Source: Mycobacteriales bacterium
Lineage (GTDB): Bacteria > Actinomycetota > Actinomycetes > JAFAQI01
Direction: 5' to 3'
DNA length: 64,000 nucleotides
Assembly: GCA_035550055.1 (NCBI GenBank)
Contig: DASZRO010000005.1
Location: 124,001 to 188,000 of the forward strand
The notes below the pieces were generated by a model. That model worked only from the letters and a program-made list of their open reading frames with translations. It was not told where the DNA came from and did no database searches. Both the position numbers and the translations under genes were made by a program. Positions 41,544-49,796 of this stretch are shown here, one piece after another (the first letter of the stretch is position 1; the number at the start of each line of letters is the position of its first letter).

Positions 41544-42995
41544 ATGTCGAACCAGTACCTCGAGGCCAACTTCGCTCCGGTTCGTGAGGAGAGCACGGCC
41601 TTCGACCTGCCGGTGACGGGTGCGCTTCCCGCGCATCTCGACGGCCGCTACCTGCGGATCGGCCCGAACCCGATTCACCCCGCCGATCCCGACAACTACC
41701 ACTGGTTCCTCGGCGACGGCATGGTGCACGGGCTGCGACTGCGTGACGGCAAGGCGCAGTGGTACCGCAACCGCTACGTACGGTCCGGCGACGTCGCCGA
41801 TGCGCTCGGCGAGCCGCGTCGGCCGGGCCCGCTGCATGCCGGGTTTGACATGGCAGCGAACACCAACGTGATCGGCCACGCCGGGCGCACTTTCGCACTC
41901 GTCGAGGCGGGGCCGCGACCGTACGAGCTGACCGACGACCTCGACACGGTCGGGCCATGTGACTTCGACGGGACGCTCGACGGTGGCTACACCGCACATC
42001 CGCACCGAGACCCGGTCACCGGCGAGCTGCATGCGGTGTCTTACTTCTGGGCCTGGGGCAACAAGGTCCGCTACACCGTGATCGGCACCGACGCGAAGGT
42101 CCGCAAGAGTCTCGACATCGAGGTGCACGGCGCGCCGATGATGCACGACTTCTCGCTGACCGAGCACTATGTGGTGCTCTACGACCTCCCGGTCGGCTTC
42201 GAAATCAGGACCGGCACGAGCGCAGTTCCCGCCCCCATGCGGCTGCCGGCGCGCGCAAGCATGGCGGCGATCGTCGGACGGCACGCCATTCCCGAAGGTC
42301 TCGCCAAGACGATGATGCGCACGAGTGGCAGCGGGTCGCGCTACTCGGCGGCCTCGTTCCCGTATCGGTGGGACCCGCGCTACCCCGCGCGGATCGGCGT
42401 CTTCTCGCGGGAGGGCGACGGGTCCGACCTTCGTTGGTACGACGTCGATCCCTGCTACGTGTTCCATGCGCTGAACGCCTACGAAGACGGGCACGACCTG
42501 GTCCTCGACGTCGTACGCCACCCGAAGATGTTCGACCTCAACCACAGCGGGCCGGATGAGGGCGTCCCGACGCTCGAACGCTGGACCGTCGACGCCGCTG
42601 CCCGCAAGGTGCTCGAGTCCAGGTTGGACGACCGGCCGCAGGAGTTCCCGCGCATCGACGAACGGCTCACCGGCCGCCGGCACCGTTACGGGTACAGCGT
42701 GGGAGTCGGTGACCCGGGCGAAGAAGGGCGCGTCATCAAGCACGACCTCACGTCGGGGTCCACCCGAGCGCGCGACTTCGGGCACGGCCGGCAGACCAGC
42801 GAGTTCGTGTTCGTGCCTTCAGGTGCCGACGCCGCCGAAGACGACGGCGTGCTGATGGGGTTCGTATACGACCGCGCAGCAGACCGTAGCGACCTCGTCC
42901 TGCTCGACGCCGCCACGCTCGAGGACGTCGCGTCCGTTCACCTGCCCGCGCGAGTGCCGCAGGGGTTCCACGGCAACTGGGTGCCGACGAGCTAG
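41544..42995 (+). CDS. Carotenoid cleavage oxygenase (RPE65 family)
   Basis: A 483-residue non-haem iron oxygenase that cleaves carotenoid or stilbene-like double bonds to aldehydes. The four iron His are recognisable in GYTAHPHRD, MMHDFSLTE, CYVFHALNAYEDG and the C-terminal GFHGNWVP. GPNPIHP and HWFLGDGMVHG are typical N-terminal blade motifs. ATG 41544 has GGGAGG 6 nt upstream; longer frames are antisense to TetR. No carotenoid biosynthesis genes lie nearby, so the substrate may be lignin-derived or exogenous. Regulated by the adjacent TetR. Confidence 0.94.
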   Translation: MSNQYLEANFAPVREESTAFDLPVTGALPAHLDGRYLRIGPNPIHPADPDNYHWFLGDGMVHGLRLRDGKAQWYRNRYVRSGDVADALGEPRRPGPLHAGFDMAANTNVIGHAGRTFALVEAGPRPYELTDDLDTVGPCDFDGTLDGGYTAHPHRDPVTGELHAVSYFWAWGNKVRYTVIGTDAKVRKSLDIEVHGAPMMHDFSLTEHYVVLYDLPVGFEIRTGTSAVPAPMRLPARASMAAIVGRHAIPEGLAKTMMRTSGSGSRYSAASFPYRWDPRYPARIGVFSREGDGSDLRWYDVDPCYVFHALNAYEDGHDLVLDVVRHPKMFDLNHSGPDEGVPTLERWTVDAAARKVLESRLDDRPQEFPRIDERLTGRRHRYGYSVGVGDPGEEGRVIKHDLTSGSTRARDFGHGRQTSEFVFVPSGADAAEDDGVLMGFVYDRAADRSDLVLLDAATLEDVASVHLPARVPQGFHGNWVPTS

Positions 42996-43294
42996 AAGAG
43001 CGGGCCCGACTTCGACACGTCGTGGCGCACGACGTCCATGCCGCCGTCGAGTGCCGGGCCGATCGCTGCGATGAAGGTGGCCATGTGCGGCGCCGACATG
43101 TGCGCCGTCAGTGCCTCGTCGTCCTCCCAGCGCTCGACCAGCCCGATCGAGTTCGGGTCCTCCGGTGAGACCCAGAAGCTGTACTCGAGACAGCCGGCCT
43201 CCGCCGTACTGGCCGCACTCATGGCTGCCGCGGCAGCGAGGGCCGCGTCGCGCTGGTCGGCATGGACGCGCCCGCGCCCCAAGATCAGGATCAT
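42992..43294 (-). CDS. Antibiotic biosynthesis monooxygenase (ABM) domain protein
   Basis: A 100-residue ABM-fold protein (ILGRGRVHADQRDAAL, GCLEYSFWVSPEDPNSIGL, VERWEDDEALTAHMS). These small dimeric barrels include quinol monooxygenases and haem-degrading relatives, but many have unknown substrates. It converges on the carotenoid oxygenase with a 4-nt overlap. Confidence 0.92.
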   Translation of the reverse strand: MILILGRGRVHADQRDAALAAAAAMSAASTAEAGCLEYSFWVSPEDPNSIGLVERWEDDEALTAHMSAPHMATFIAAIGPALDGGMDVVRHDVSKSGPLF

Positions 43295-43388
43295 CGCTGC
43301 ACCTTAATGCTCGGGATTGTCAGTACTCACGACTAGCCTGGGGATGAAACCGTTCGTCAACGGTTCGAGGGGACTTGGAGGGATCGCG

Positions 43389-44795
43389 GTGTTCGGCCGG
43401 CCCAAGTCCGTCGCACCACAGGCACCCGCGCATCGCGAGGTGCGCACCGTTCCGGCGTACCCGGAGCAGCTGAGCTGGGTCGGCATCGGCATCGCCCTGG
43501 TCGGCGTGGTCCTGGCGGTCCACGGCAACCACGTCCGCGACCACGGCCAGCTCGCCGAGGGCCTCGCGCTCGCGGTCGTCGGTCGCGGTCTCGCACTCGG
43601 CCGACCTCCGGTCGTTCGGCACCTGTTGCTCGGTGTCGGGCTGCTCGTGCTCGCCTGGCTGACCGACTCGCGCGGCGACCACGCCGCGGCGCAGCTGATG
43701 CTGGTCGGGGCCGCGCTCGCCGCGTTGTGGGCGCCGCCCTCGCCACCGAGCACCGCCGACCAGCGGCGCCGGATCGTCGACCTCGTCAACCGGACGGCCG
43801 ACGACTGCCTGGCGCCGTTCGCGCAACGGCTCGACAAGTCCTACATCTTCTCCGACGACGGGCAGGCCGCGATCGCCTACCGGGTCCGGCTCGGCGTCGC
43901 GGTTGCCTCCGGGGACCCGGTCGGACCGGCACAGTCGCAACGTGCGGCGGCCGAGGCCTACCTCGCGACGGCCAACGCCAACGGCTGGCGGGTCGGAGTG
44001 CTCGGCGCCGGCGAGACGTGGGCCTCCTTCTGGCGCGAGCAGCAAGGATTGCGCGCGGTACCGATCGGCCGCGACGTGGTCATCGACCCGGAGACGTTCA
44101 CGCTGACCGGCCGCGCCTTCCGCAACCTGCGCCAAGCGGTGCAGCGCACCCACAACTTCGGTGTCACTACCGAGATCTACGACGAGACCGAGCTTCCGCC
44201 GCAGCTGCGGGCGACGCTGCTCAACCTCGTCGAGAACAGCAAGCGCAACCCCCACCGCGGGTTCTCGATGATCCTCGACGGGTTGCTCGAGGAGCAGCAT
44301 GTCGGGACCAAGATCGTGGTCGCCTTCGACGCCGACCGTCGCGTCGTCGGCTTCCAGCGGTTCGCGACAGCCGACCGCGGCCGCGAGATCTCCCAGGACC
44401 TGCCCTGGCGGGTGCCCGGGGCGCCGAACGGCGTCGACGAGCGGATCGCGTTCGACATGATCGAGTGGGCGAAGGCGCACGGCGCGCGGCGGGTCTCGCT
44501 GTGTTTCGCGGCGTTCCCGGAGCTCTTCGAAGCCAAGCCCGAGCGCGGCCTCGACCGCGTCGGCTACTGGGCCGCGCACCGACTGGACCCGATGATCCGG
44601 CTCGAGTCGCTCTACCGCTACCTGCGCAAGTTCCACGCCCTCGGCGAGCAGCGCTACGTGATGCTGCGGCTTCGCGACGTGCTGCCGGTGGCGGTCGCGA
44701 TGCTCACCCTCGAGTTCGGCGCGAGCCGCACCCGGCGGCGCGAGCGACGCGGTTGGCGCCGGCTCGCCCGCCGAGCGGACTCGGCCGCTTCCTGA
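43389..44795 (+). CDS. DUF2156 (phosphatidylglycerol lysyltransferase-like) membrane protein
   Basis: A 468-residue protein with three or four N-terminal membrane segments (about 35-110) followed by a tandem-GNAT-like DUF2156 domain (SYIFSDDGQAAIAYRVRLGV, GDPVGPAQSQRAA, RRNLRQAVQR-type text and VGYWAAHRLDPMIRLESLYR). Family members (MprF, LysX) transfer aminoacyl groups from tRNA to lipids, giving resistance to cationic peptides; others have unknown acceptors. GTG 43389 has GGAGGG 6-7 nt upstream, better than ATG 43344. It converges with the COG4315 gene 3 nt later. Confidence 0.88.
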   Translation: MFGRPKSVAPQAPAHREVRTVPAYPEQLSWVGIGIALVGVVLAVHGNHVRDHGQLAEGLALAVVGRGLALGRPPVVRHLLLGVGLLVLAWLTDSRGDHAAAQLMLVGAALAALWAPPSPPSTADQRRRIVDLVNRTADDCLAPFAQRLDKSYIFSDDGQAAIAYRVRLGVAVASGDPVGPAQSQRAAAEAYLATANANGWRVGVLGAGETWASFWREQQGLRAVPIGRDVVIDPETFTLTGRAFRNLRQAVQRTHNFGVTTEIYDETELPPQLRATLLNLVENSKRNPHRGFSMILDGLLEEQHVGTKIVVAFDADRRVVGFQRFATADRGREISQDLPWRVPGAPNGVDERIAFDMIEWAKAHGARRVSLCFAAFPELFEAKPERGLDRVGYWAAHRLDPMIRLESLYRYLRKFHALGEQRYVMLRLRDVLPVAVAMLTLEFGASRTRRRERRGWRRLARRADSAAS

Positions 44796-44798
44796 CCG

Positions 44799-45323
44799 TC
44801 AGTAGCCGTACCCGCCGCCGCTGGGCGGCGAGCTCTTCGTCGCCGTCGGAGTCGGCTTCGGCTTCGCCGGGCTGGCGTGGCTAGGACCCGACGTCGTCTC
44901 GACGAACCAGTCACCGTCGACCTTCTGACCGCGCACCTGGCCCGCGGCAGTGTCGCCGGCGAAGCGATACAGCGCGTGCCCGTCGAAGGCGACCTGCAGC
45001 CGGCCGTCGGAGCGCCGGATGGTGCTCAGCCCGGACACGCCGGTGGCCTTGTGCCCCTTCGCGACGGTCAGCGGCGGCCATTCCGTGGCGCACGTGCCGT
45101 TGCAGACGCTCTTGCCCTTCGGGTCGTGGCTGTAGACGTAGAGGGTGCGGCCGTTGCTGGTCGTCAGGACGGTGCCGTACGGCGAGACCTTCGCGGTCTT
45201 GACCGTGACGTTGCCCGCGGCAGCAGCCGTGGATTCGAGGGTGACGACCGTGGTAGCGGTCGTACCGGTGATGACGAGGCCAGCGGCGAGGGCGGCCCAT
45301 CGAGTTGGCTTCATGCCCGCCAT
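44799..45323 (-). CDS. Secreted COG4315-type repeat protein
   Basis: A 174-residue exported protein. After a signal peptide (RWAALAAGLVITGTTATTVV) it has two COG4315-style repeats (YGTVLTTSNGRTLYVYSHD, then CNGTCATEWPPL; and DGHALYRFAGDT), a domain often annotated as a predicted lipoprotein with YxxxD motifs. There is no lipobox here. The C-terminal tail is Pro/Lys/Thr/Ser-rich and may contact the cell wall. Start ATG 45323 or 45314. Function unknown. Confidence 0.82.
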   Translation of the reverse strand: MAGMKPTRWAALAAGLVITGTTATTVVTLESTAAAAGNVTVKTAKVSPYGTVLTTSNGRTLYVYSHDPKGKSVCNGTCATEWPPLTVAKGHKATGVSGLSTIRRSDGRLQVAFDGHALYRFAGDTAAGQVRGQKVDGDWFVETTSGPSHASPAKPKPTPTATKSSPPSGGGYGY

Positions 45324-45346
45324 CACGGCGAGCGGGTCGAATCGGT

Positions 45347-46036
45347 TCAGGCCCGCCGAATCCGCCGCGCCGCGAGCGCGAGCCAGACGTCGCGGTACTG
45401 CCGCGCCCGATGAACCTGGTGGCGCAGGCTGGTGCCGGTCACCCGATGCGCGATCGGGACCGGACACTCCACGACCCGAGCACCTCGGCGCAGCGCGTCG
45501 ATGGTCAACCCGGTCTCGACCCCGAAGCCGCGCGCGAGCGGCTGCACGGCGTCGAAGAGCTCCCGGCTGATGCAGCGTTGCCCGGACAGCGGTTGGGTGG
45601 GCGTCCATCCGGTCGCCCGCTGGATGCCGGTGCTCGCCAGCCGCACCACGAAACCGTGGCCTCCGCCGGGTGCCGGAGGTAGCACGGCGATGGTCATGTC
45701 GGCGCGGTCGGCGATGACCGGCTCAGCGAGCGGGGCCGCCGCCGCGGCGGTGTCCTCGAGGTCGGCGTCGAGAAACAGCAACGGCGCGGCCGCGTAGCCG
45801 GCGGCGCGGGCCGCGTCCGCCCCCGCGACCATCGCCGCAGCCTTGCCCTTGTTGCGCGAGAGCCGCACGACGTTGGCCCCCGCATCGCCGGCAACGGCGG
45901 ACGTGCGATCACGCGAACCGTCGTCTGCGACAACGACGGCGGCCACCCCGGGGATCGTCAGCGCGGCGGCGACCGTCGCGCCGATCCGCTGCTCCTCGTC
46001 GAACGCGGGGATCACCACGACGACCCGCTCGCGCAT
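45347..46036 (-). CDS. Glycosyltransferase family 2 protein
   Basis: A 229-residue GT-A fold glycosyltransferase. Nucleotide-sugar binding is seen in VVIPAFDEEQRIG and ADDGSRDRT, and FLDADLED carries the metal-binding DxD. It is soluble and short, like actinobacterial GpgS-type or dolichyl-phosphate-sugar synthases; PLSGQRCISRELF and GFGVETGLTIDALRRG are typical of this subgroup. It lies 17 bp from the divergent sulfotransferase gene, so both may build a sulfated glycoconjugate. Confidence 0.9.
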   Translation of the reverse strand: MRERVVVVIPAFDEEQRIGATVAAALTIPGVAAVVVADDGSRDRTSAVAGDAGANVVRLSRNKGKAAAMVAGADAARAAGYAAAPLLFLDADLEDTAAAAAPLAEPVIADRADMTIAVLPPAPGGGHGFVVRLASTGIQRATGWTPTQPLSGQRCISRELFDAVQPLARGFGVETGLTIDALRRGARVVECPVPIAHRVTGTSLRHQVHRARQYRDVWLALAARRIRRA

Positions 46037-46053
46037 GGCGTCACACTGTCACA
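46037..46053. promoter_or_regulatory. 17-bp divergent intergenic region with symmetric core
   Basis: The gap between ATG 46036 (minus) and GTG 46054 (plus) is GGCGT-CACACTG-TCACA. CACACT forward and CAGTGT in reverse each keep A2 and T6 of a -10 box, 6 nt before their start. CACTGT-C-ACAGTG (46044-46056) is also a perfect palindrome reaching into the GTG. Confidence 0.4.
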
Positions 46054-46953
46054 GTGCTTCCGAACTTCGTCGTGGTCGGGGTGAGTCGCGCCGGGACGAC
46101 GACGGTGTTCAACACGCTGTCGAAGCACCCGCAGGTTCTCGCCTCGTCGACGAAGGAGACGCGCTACTTCCAGGCGGTTCGCTACGGCGAGCCCCTAGCC
46201 CCGCTGGCCGACTACGAGGCCTACTTCCGTCGCTACACAGGGCAACCGGTCGTCATGGAGTGCACCCCCGACTACTTCTACGGCGGCGAGCGCACTGCCG
46301 CCGCCATCAAGGAAGTGTGCGATCCGCGGGTCGCGATCATCCTGCGGGAGCCGGCGAGCCGACTGATCTCGTTCTTCCAGTTCATGCAAGGCAGGCTTCA
46401 GATCCCGGCGGACATGACGTTGCCGGACTACGTCGACCGATGCCGGGCGCTGTCACCGGCAGAGGCGGACACCCGGGCCGGCAACAACTTCACCGCCCTG
46501 TGGGGGGGCCAGTACGCCCGCTGGCTGCCCGCCTGGCTGTCGGCGTACGACGGGCGCTGCGACATCTTCTTCTTCGACGACCTGATCCGCGACCCGCTCG
46601 GCCTGCTCGCCGAGCAGTGCCGCCGCCTCGGCATCGATCCCGCGCGGCTCCCGGCGGCGGTGCCGGTCGACAACAGCGCTCCGGCGTACCGCAGCCCGGT
46701 GATGCAGCGCGCAGCGGCGAGCGGCGCGCGGCTCGGGCGGCGCGTCCTGCACCGCTACCCGAAGCTCTACTCGACGGCGCGACGCAGCTATGAGGCCGTC
46801 AACAAGGCCGAGGCCGCGACGGTGGACGTGCCGCCGACGCTGCGCCGGGAGATCGAGGCGCTCTACCGGCCGTGGAACGAGCAGCTGCGCAACCAGCTGC
46901 ACGAGGCAGGGGTGACCAACCTCCCCAGCTGGCTGACCGTGAAGGAGACGTGA
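46054..46953 (+). CDS. Sulfotransferase
   Basis: A 299-residue PAPS-dependent sulfotransferase. The 5'-phosphosulfate loop is VVGVSRAGTTTVFN at the N-terminus, KETRYF follows, and the 3'-phosphate motif is ILREPASRLISFFQ. It moves sulfate from PAPS to a hydroxyl of a carbohydrate or lipid. No signal peptide. It is divergent from a glycosyltransferase and overlaps the thioesterase start. Together with the sulfate importer and two sulfatases in the window it shows active sulfate-ester metabolism. Confidence 0.92.
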   Translation: MLPNFVVVGVSRAGTTTVFNTLSKHPQVLASSTKETRYFQAVRYGEPLAPLADYEAYFRRYTGQPVVMECTPDYFYGGERTAAAIKEVCDPRVAIILREPASRLISFFQFMQGRLQIPADMTLPDYVDRCRALSPAEADTRAGNNFTALWGGQYARWLPAWLSAYDGRCDIFFFDDLIRDPLGLLAEQCRRLGIDPARLPAAVPVDNSAPAYRSPVMQRAAASGARLGRRVLHRYPKLYSTARRSYEAVNKAEAATVDVPPTLRREIEALYRPWNEQLRNQLHEAGVTNLPSWLTVKET

Positions 46954-47360
46954 TGGCCGACGGCCGGGAGATCATGCGCGGGTTCATTCCGTCGTCGCCT
47001 CTGGTGGCGCTGCTCGGCATCGAGATCAGCTCGCTCGGCGACGACGAGGCGAGCTTGGTGCTGCCGTATCGGCCGGAGCTCACGACCATCGCAGAGGTCG
47101 TGCACGGCGGGGCGATCGCCGCGCTCGCCGACACCGCCGTCATGGCCGCCTGCTGGTGCTACGACGACCCACCCGACTCGCTGCGCGGCAGCACCGTCGA
47201 CCTGACGGTGCACTACCTCGCGCCCGCGACGGCCAGCGACCTCACCGCGCGCGGCAGGGTGCTGCGCCGGGGGCGCAGGCTCTGCCACGTCGAGGCGACC
47301 GTCACGGATGCCGGCGGCACACCGGTTGCGCACGCGGTCGGCACCTACCAGATCGGATGA
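46953..47360 (+). CDS. PaaI-type hotdog thioesterase
   Basis: A 135-residue hotdog-fold protein (FIPSSPLVALLGIEIS, VVHGGAIAALADTAVMAAC, VHYLAPATASDLTARGRVL), matching PaaI/YdiI acyl-CoA thioesterases, with the conserved HGG around residue 51. ATG 46953 overlaps the sulfotransferase TGA and has GAAGGAG upstream, so it is coupled. It converges with the P450 gene 6 nt later. Confidence 0.92.
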   Translation: MADGREIMRGFIPSSPLVALLGIEISSLGDDEASLVLPYRPELTTIAEVVHGGAIAALADTAVMAACWCYDDPPDSLRGSTVDLTVHYLAPATASDLTARGRVLRRGRRLCHVEATVTDAGGTPVAHAVGTYQIG

Positions 47361-47366
47361 CGCCGG

Positions 47367-48722
47367 TCAGTCCCGCGCGTCGAGCACCATCGGCATGCCG
47401 TGCGCGGGGCGCAGCGTGACCGACGCGCGGATCCCGACCCTCGCGTCGGAGGCCAGGGTCGGTCGCCACTTCGGCACCAGGATCGCGAGCGCGAGGACGG
47501 CTTCGGTCCACGCGAACGACTGGCCGATGCACGCGTGGGCACCAGCACCGAACGGCAGGTAGGCCCCCCTGGGCTGACCGGGCGTCTTCTCGTCGTAACA
47601 GCCCTCGGCGTCGAGCCAGCGTTGCGGCCGGAACCGTAGCGGCTCGGTCCACCAGCGGTCGTCGCGCTGGATCACCCAGGACGGGATCAGGATCAGGTCC
47701 CCCGGCGCGGGCCGGAAGGCGCCGAGTCGCAGCTCGCCGGTGACCTGACGCTCGTTGATCCACGCCGCTGGACGCACCCGCAGCGTCTCGGCGACCACCG
47801 CTTGCGTGTAGTGCAGCCGCTCGACGTCGTCGTACGTCGGGTCGCGGTCACCGACGACCTGCGCGATCTCCTCACGCATTCGCTCACCGACGTCGGGATG
47901 CTGGTCGAGGAGCCACCACAGCCACGTCAGGGTGACCGCCGTCGTCTCGTGGCCAGCCATCAGCAAGGTCAGCAGCTCGTCGCGCACGTCATCGTCGGAG
48001 AGCTGCGGAAGGTCCTCGACCGCCGTACGCAGCGAACGCACGAGCTCGGCTTCGCTCGTCCTGGCTCCGCGTTCGGCGACCTCGACCAGATGCGCGATCG
48101 AGCGGCGCAACCAGCCGAAGCCCGGGACCGGCTTGTCCGCCAGCCAGTCGACCTTCGGCAGGAACATCAGCGGCATCGCGCGCATCAGGTTCTCGAGTGC
48201 CTTGCCGACCGACGGTGCCAGGGCGCGACCGTCGAGGCCGAGCACCGCGCGGCCGATGGCATCCATCGTGAGTGCGGCCATGTCCCGGTCCATGTGGACT
48301 CGGGCACCAGCCTGCCACTCGGTGTCGGTCGTGGTCGCCGCCGCGACGATGCTGTCGGCGTACACCCGCAGCCGGTCGCGGTGGAAGGCCGGCTGCATCT
48401 GCCGGCGACGCAACCGGTGCTCGGCGCCTTCCGTGGTCAGCAGGCTGTGGCCGATGATGACGCTGAGCTTGCGGAACGATCCGCTTCGACCGACGACGTC
48501 GGGGGGCGAGGTCAGCACCTGGCGCACCCACGACGGATCGGTGACGACCCAGCAGGTGTCGCCGGCGAACTTGAAGCGCACGAGCCCGTCGGTCCGGGCG
48601 GACTCCCCGATCTCGTCCCACAACTCGGCGCTACGGGTGCGGTCGAGTGAGAAACGCACCCGGCGCGGGTTGAACCGGAAGACCGGCGGCTGGGTCGTCG
48701 GGCCGGCGTCGATGACGGCCAT
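47367..48722 (-). CDS. Cytochrome P450
   Basis: A 451-residue P450 monooxygenase. The I-helix is LMAGHETTAVTLTW, the K-helix ETLRVRP, the PxRW region FRPQRWLDAEG, and the haem-binding loop FGAGAHACIGQ has the axial Cys398. It resembles CYP110/CYP102-like fatty-acid or terpene-type actinobacterial P450s, but the substrate is unknown. No ferredoxin or reductase gene is adjacent. ATG 48722 is 6 nt after a TACGGT box, so the mRNA is probably leaderless. Confidence 0.94.
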   Translation of the reverse strand: MAVIDAGPTTQPPVFRFNPRRVRFSLDRTRSAELWDEIGESARTDGLVRFKFAGDTCWVVTDPSWVRQVLTSPPDVVGRSGSFRKLSVIIGHSLLTTEGAEHRLRRRQMQPAFHRDRLRVYADSIVAAATTTDTEWQAGARVHMDRDMAALTMDAIGRAVLGLDGRALAPSVGKALENLMRAMPLMFLPKVDWLADKPVPGFGWLRRSIAHLVEVAERGARTSEAELVRSLRTAVEDLPQLSDDDVRDELLTLLMAGHETTAVTLTWLWWLLDQHPDVGERMREEIAQVVGDRDPTYDDVERLHYTQAVVAETLRVRPAAWINERQVTGELRLGAFRPAPGDLILIPSWVIQRDDRWWTEPLRFRPQRWLDAEGCYDEKTPGQPRGAYLPFGAGAHACIGQSFAWTEAVLALAILVPKWRPTLASDARVGIRASVTLRPAHGMPMVLDARD

Positions 48723-48728
48723 ACCGGG

Positions 48729-48734
48729 ACCGTA
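48729..48734 (-). promoter_or_regulatory. -10 box of a leaderless P450 transcript
   Basis: On the minus strand TACGGT is followed by CCCGGT and the ATG of the P450 gene. The TAnnnT box 6 nt from the start codon, with no SD, is the usual leaderless architecture. Confidence 0.5.
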
Positions 48735-48785
48735 ACGCGGAAACCCGCCGCCCGAACTGTGAGATGTCAGACACCCGCCATTCCC

Positions 48786-48848
48786 CGGTGATCTTGACGC
48801 TTTCGGCCTGATGCGGACCTCATGAGGCCGAAAGCGTCAAGATCACCG
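48786..48848. repeat. 24-bp perfect inverted repeat (long hairpin)
   Basis: Left arm 48786-48809 and right arm 48825-48848 are perfect reverse complements over 24 bp; the core of the left arm is ATCTTGACGCTTTCGGCC. One mismatch later the pairing continues for 3 bp, leaving a 7-nt loop. It carries the stop codon of the LppP/LprE gene in its right arm. It may act as a two-way transcription stop between that gene and P450, but it is unusually long and lacks a U-tract; a small mobile-type repeat is the alternative. Confidence 0.85.
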
Positions 48849-49349
48849 CGAAGGGGGCGGCTGCTGACTCGCTCGTCGAACGCCGCTCGCGGACACCGCG
48901 TAGCGGACGAGGATCGGGTTGCGGCTCGGACAGCACACGGGGTCGCGCCGCGCGTAGTGCGCGTAGGTGACGGCTACCTCGTGCCCGTCGCCCCACGCGA
49001 CCTGTACGCCGAGATGGCAGCCGCGGGAGTCCCGGCCGACGTAGCGGCCGTGCGCGAGGAAGAACACGTTGAAGCAGGGCTCGTCGGGGTGCTGTGACAC
49101 GACGACTGGCTGCAGGCCCGGCCAGTAGTTCGCGCCGGCGTGCAGGGCCGCGTCGGTGACCGAGAAGCCCTCCCGCTCGATCGCCTTCCTCAACTGCCGC
49201 AGCGCCGGGCCGAGCGCCGCGCGATGAGCGGGGCCCGCTGCTGACGTGACCGTGACTGTCGGCGCGGGCTGCGGCGAGCTGGCTGACGAGCACCCGGCGA
49301 GACCCACCGCCAACGCCAGCATCGTCATCCGGCTCAGGTGTCGTCTCAC
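48843..49349 (-). CDS. LppP/LprE-family lipoprotein
   Basis: A 168-residue lipoprotein with signal MLALAVGLAGC (lipobox LAGC) and a Ser/Pro/Thr linker. The mature domain (LRKAIEREGFSVTDAALHAG, VSQHPDEPCFNVFFLAHGRY, VGRDSRG) fits the LppP/LprE family of actinobacterial surface lipoproteins, role unclear. It has Cys residues that could form disulfides (PCFN, GCHLG, VCCPS). GTG 49349 is chosen because it opens just before the signal peptide. The stop codon is inside a long inverted repeat. Confidence 0.83.
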   Translation of the reverse strand: MRRHLSRMTMLALAVGLAGCSSASSPQPAPTVTVTSAAGPAHRAALGPALRQLRKAIEREGFSVTDAALHAGANYWPGLQPVVVSQHPDEPCFNVFFLAHGRYVGRDSRGCHLGVQVAWGDGHEVAVTYAHYARRDPVCCPSRNPILVRYAVSASGVRRASQQPPPSR

Positions 49350-49445
49350 ACCAGCCAGACTGCCTGAGGCACGCGCCGGTTGGTGGGTCGCGGCGCGCAA
49401 CCAAAACCCGGGGACGGGCCCGGTCGGTCCTGTCACGATTCACCC

Positions 49446-49796
49446 ATGACGTCGAAGCTTCGTGACCGTCTGACGTCGGACCTCACGGCGGCGATGCGAG
49501 AGCGCGACCTGGCCGCTGTCCGAGTCCTGCGGGCGACGATCGCCGCAATCGACAACGCCCAGGCCCCGCCGCTCGACGCCGACGACCTCAAGGGCGTGTC
49601 GATCGAAGCGAGTCCGCGCGGTACCGGCACCCGAGAGGTCGCCAGACTGTCGCTCACCGAGGACGACATCCGCGCGATCATCGGGACCGAGATCGCCGAG
49701 CGACGCGAGGCCGCGGACGGCTACGACGGCAGCGGCCAGGAGCAGCGAGCCCGCGACCTGCGCGCTGAGGCGACCCGCCTGGCCGGATACCTCTAG
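49446..49796 (+). CDS. GatB/YqeY domain protein (short form)
   Basis: A 116-residue YqeY-like protein (LRDRLTSDLTAAMRERDLAA, VRVLRATIAAIDNAQ, EIAERREAADGYDGSGQE). Full-length YqeY is about 150 residues; the C-terminal part is reduced. YqeY relates to the tRNA-binding tail of GatB amidotransferase, but its own role is unknown. ATG 49446 is the clear start. It converges with the propeller gene with a 4-nt overlap. Confidence 0.85.
   Translation: MTSKLRDRLTSDLTAAMRERDLAAVRVLRATIAAIDNAQAPPLDADDLKGVSIEASPRGTGTREVARLSLTEDDIRAIIGTEIAERREAADGYDGSGQEQRARDLRAEATRLAGYL

Noticed and set aside
43310-43335. A partial match (TACTGACAAT on the minus strand) to the 26799/39551 operator, upstream of the ABM-domain gene
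   Set aside because: Only the first ten bases agree; the second half (TAAG...GACA) is missing, so it is not counted as a third site.
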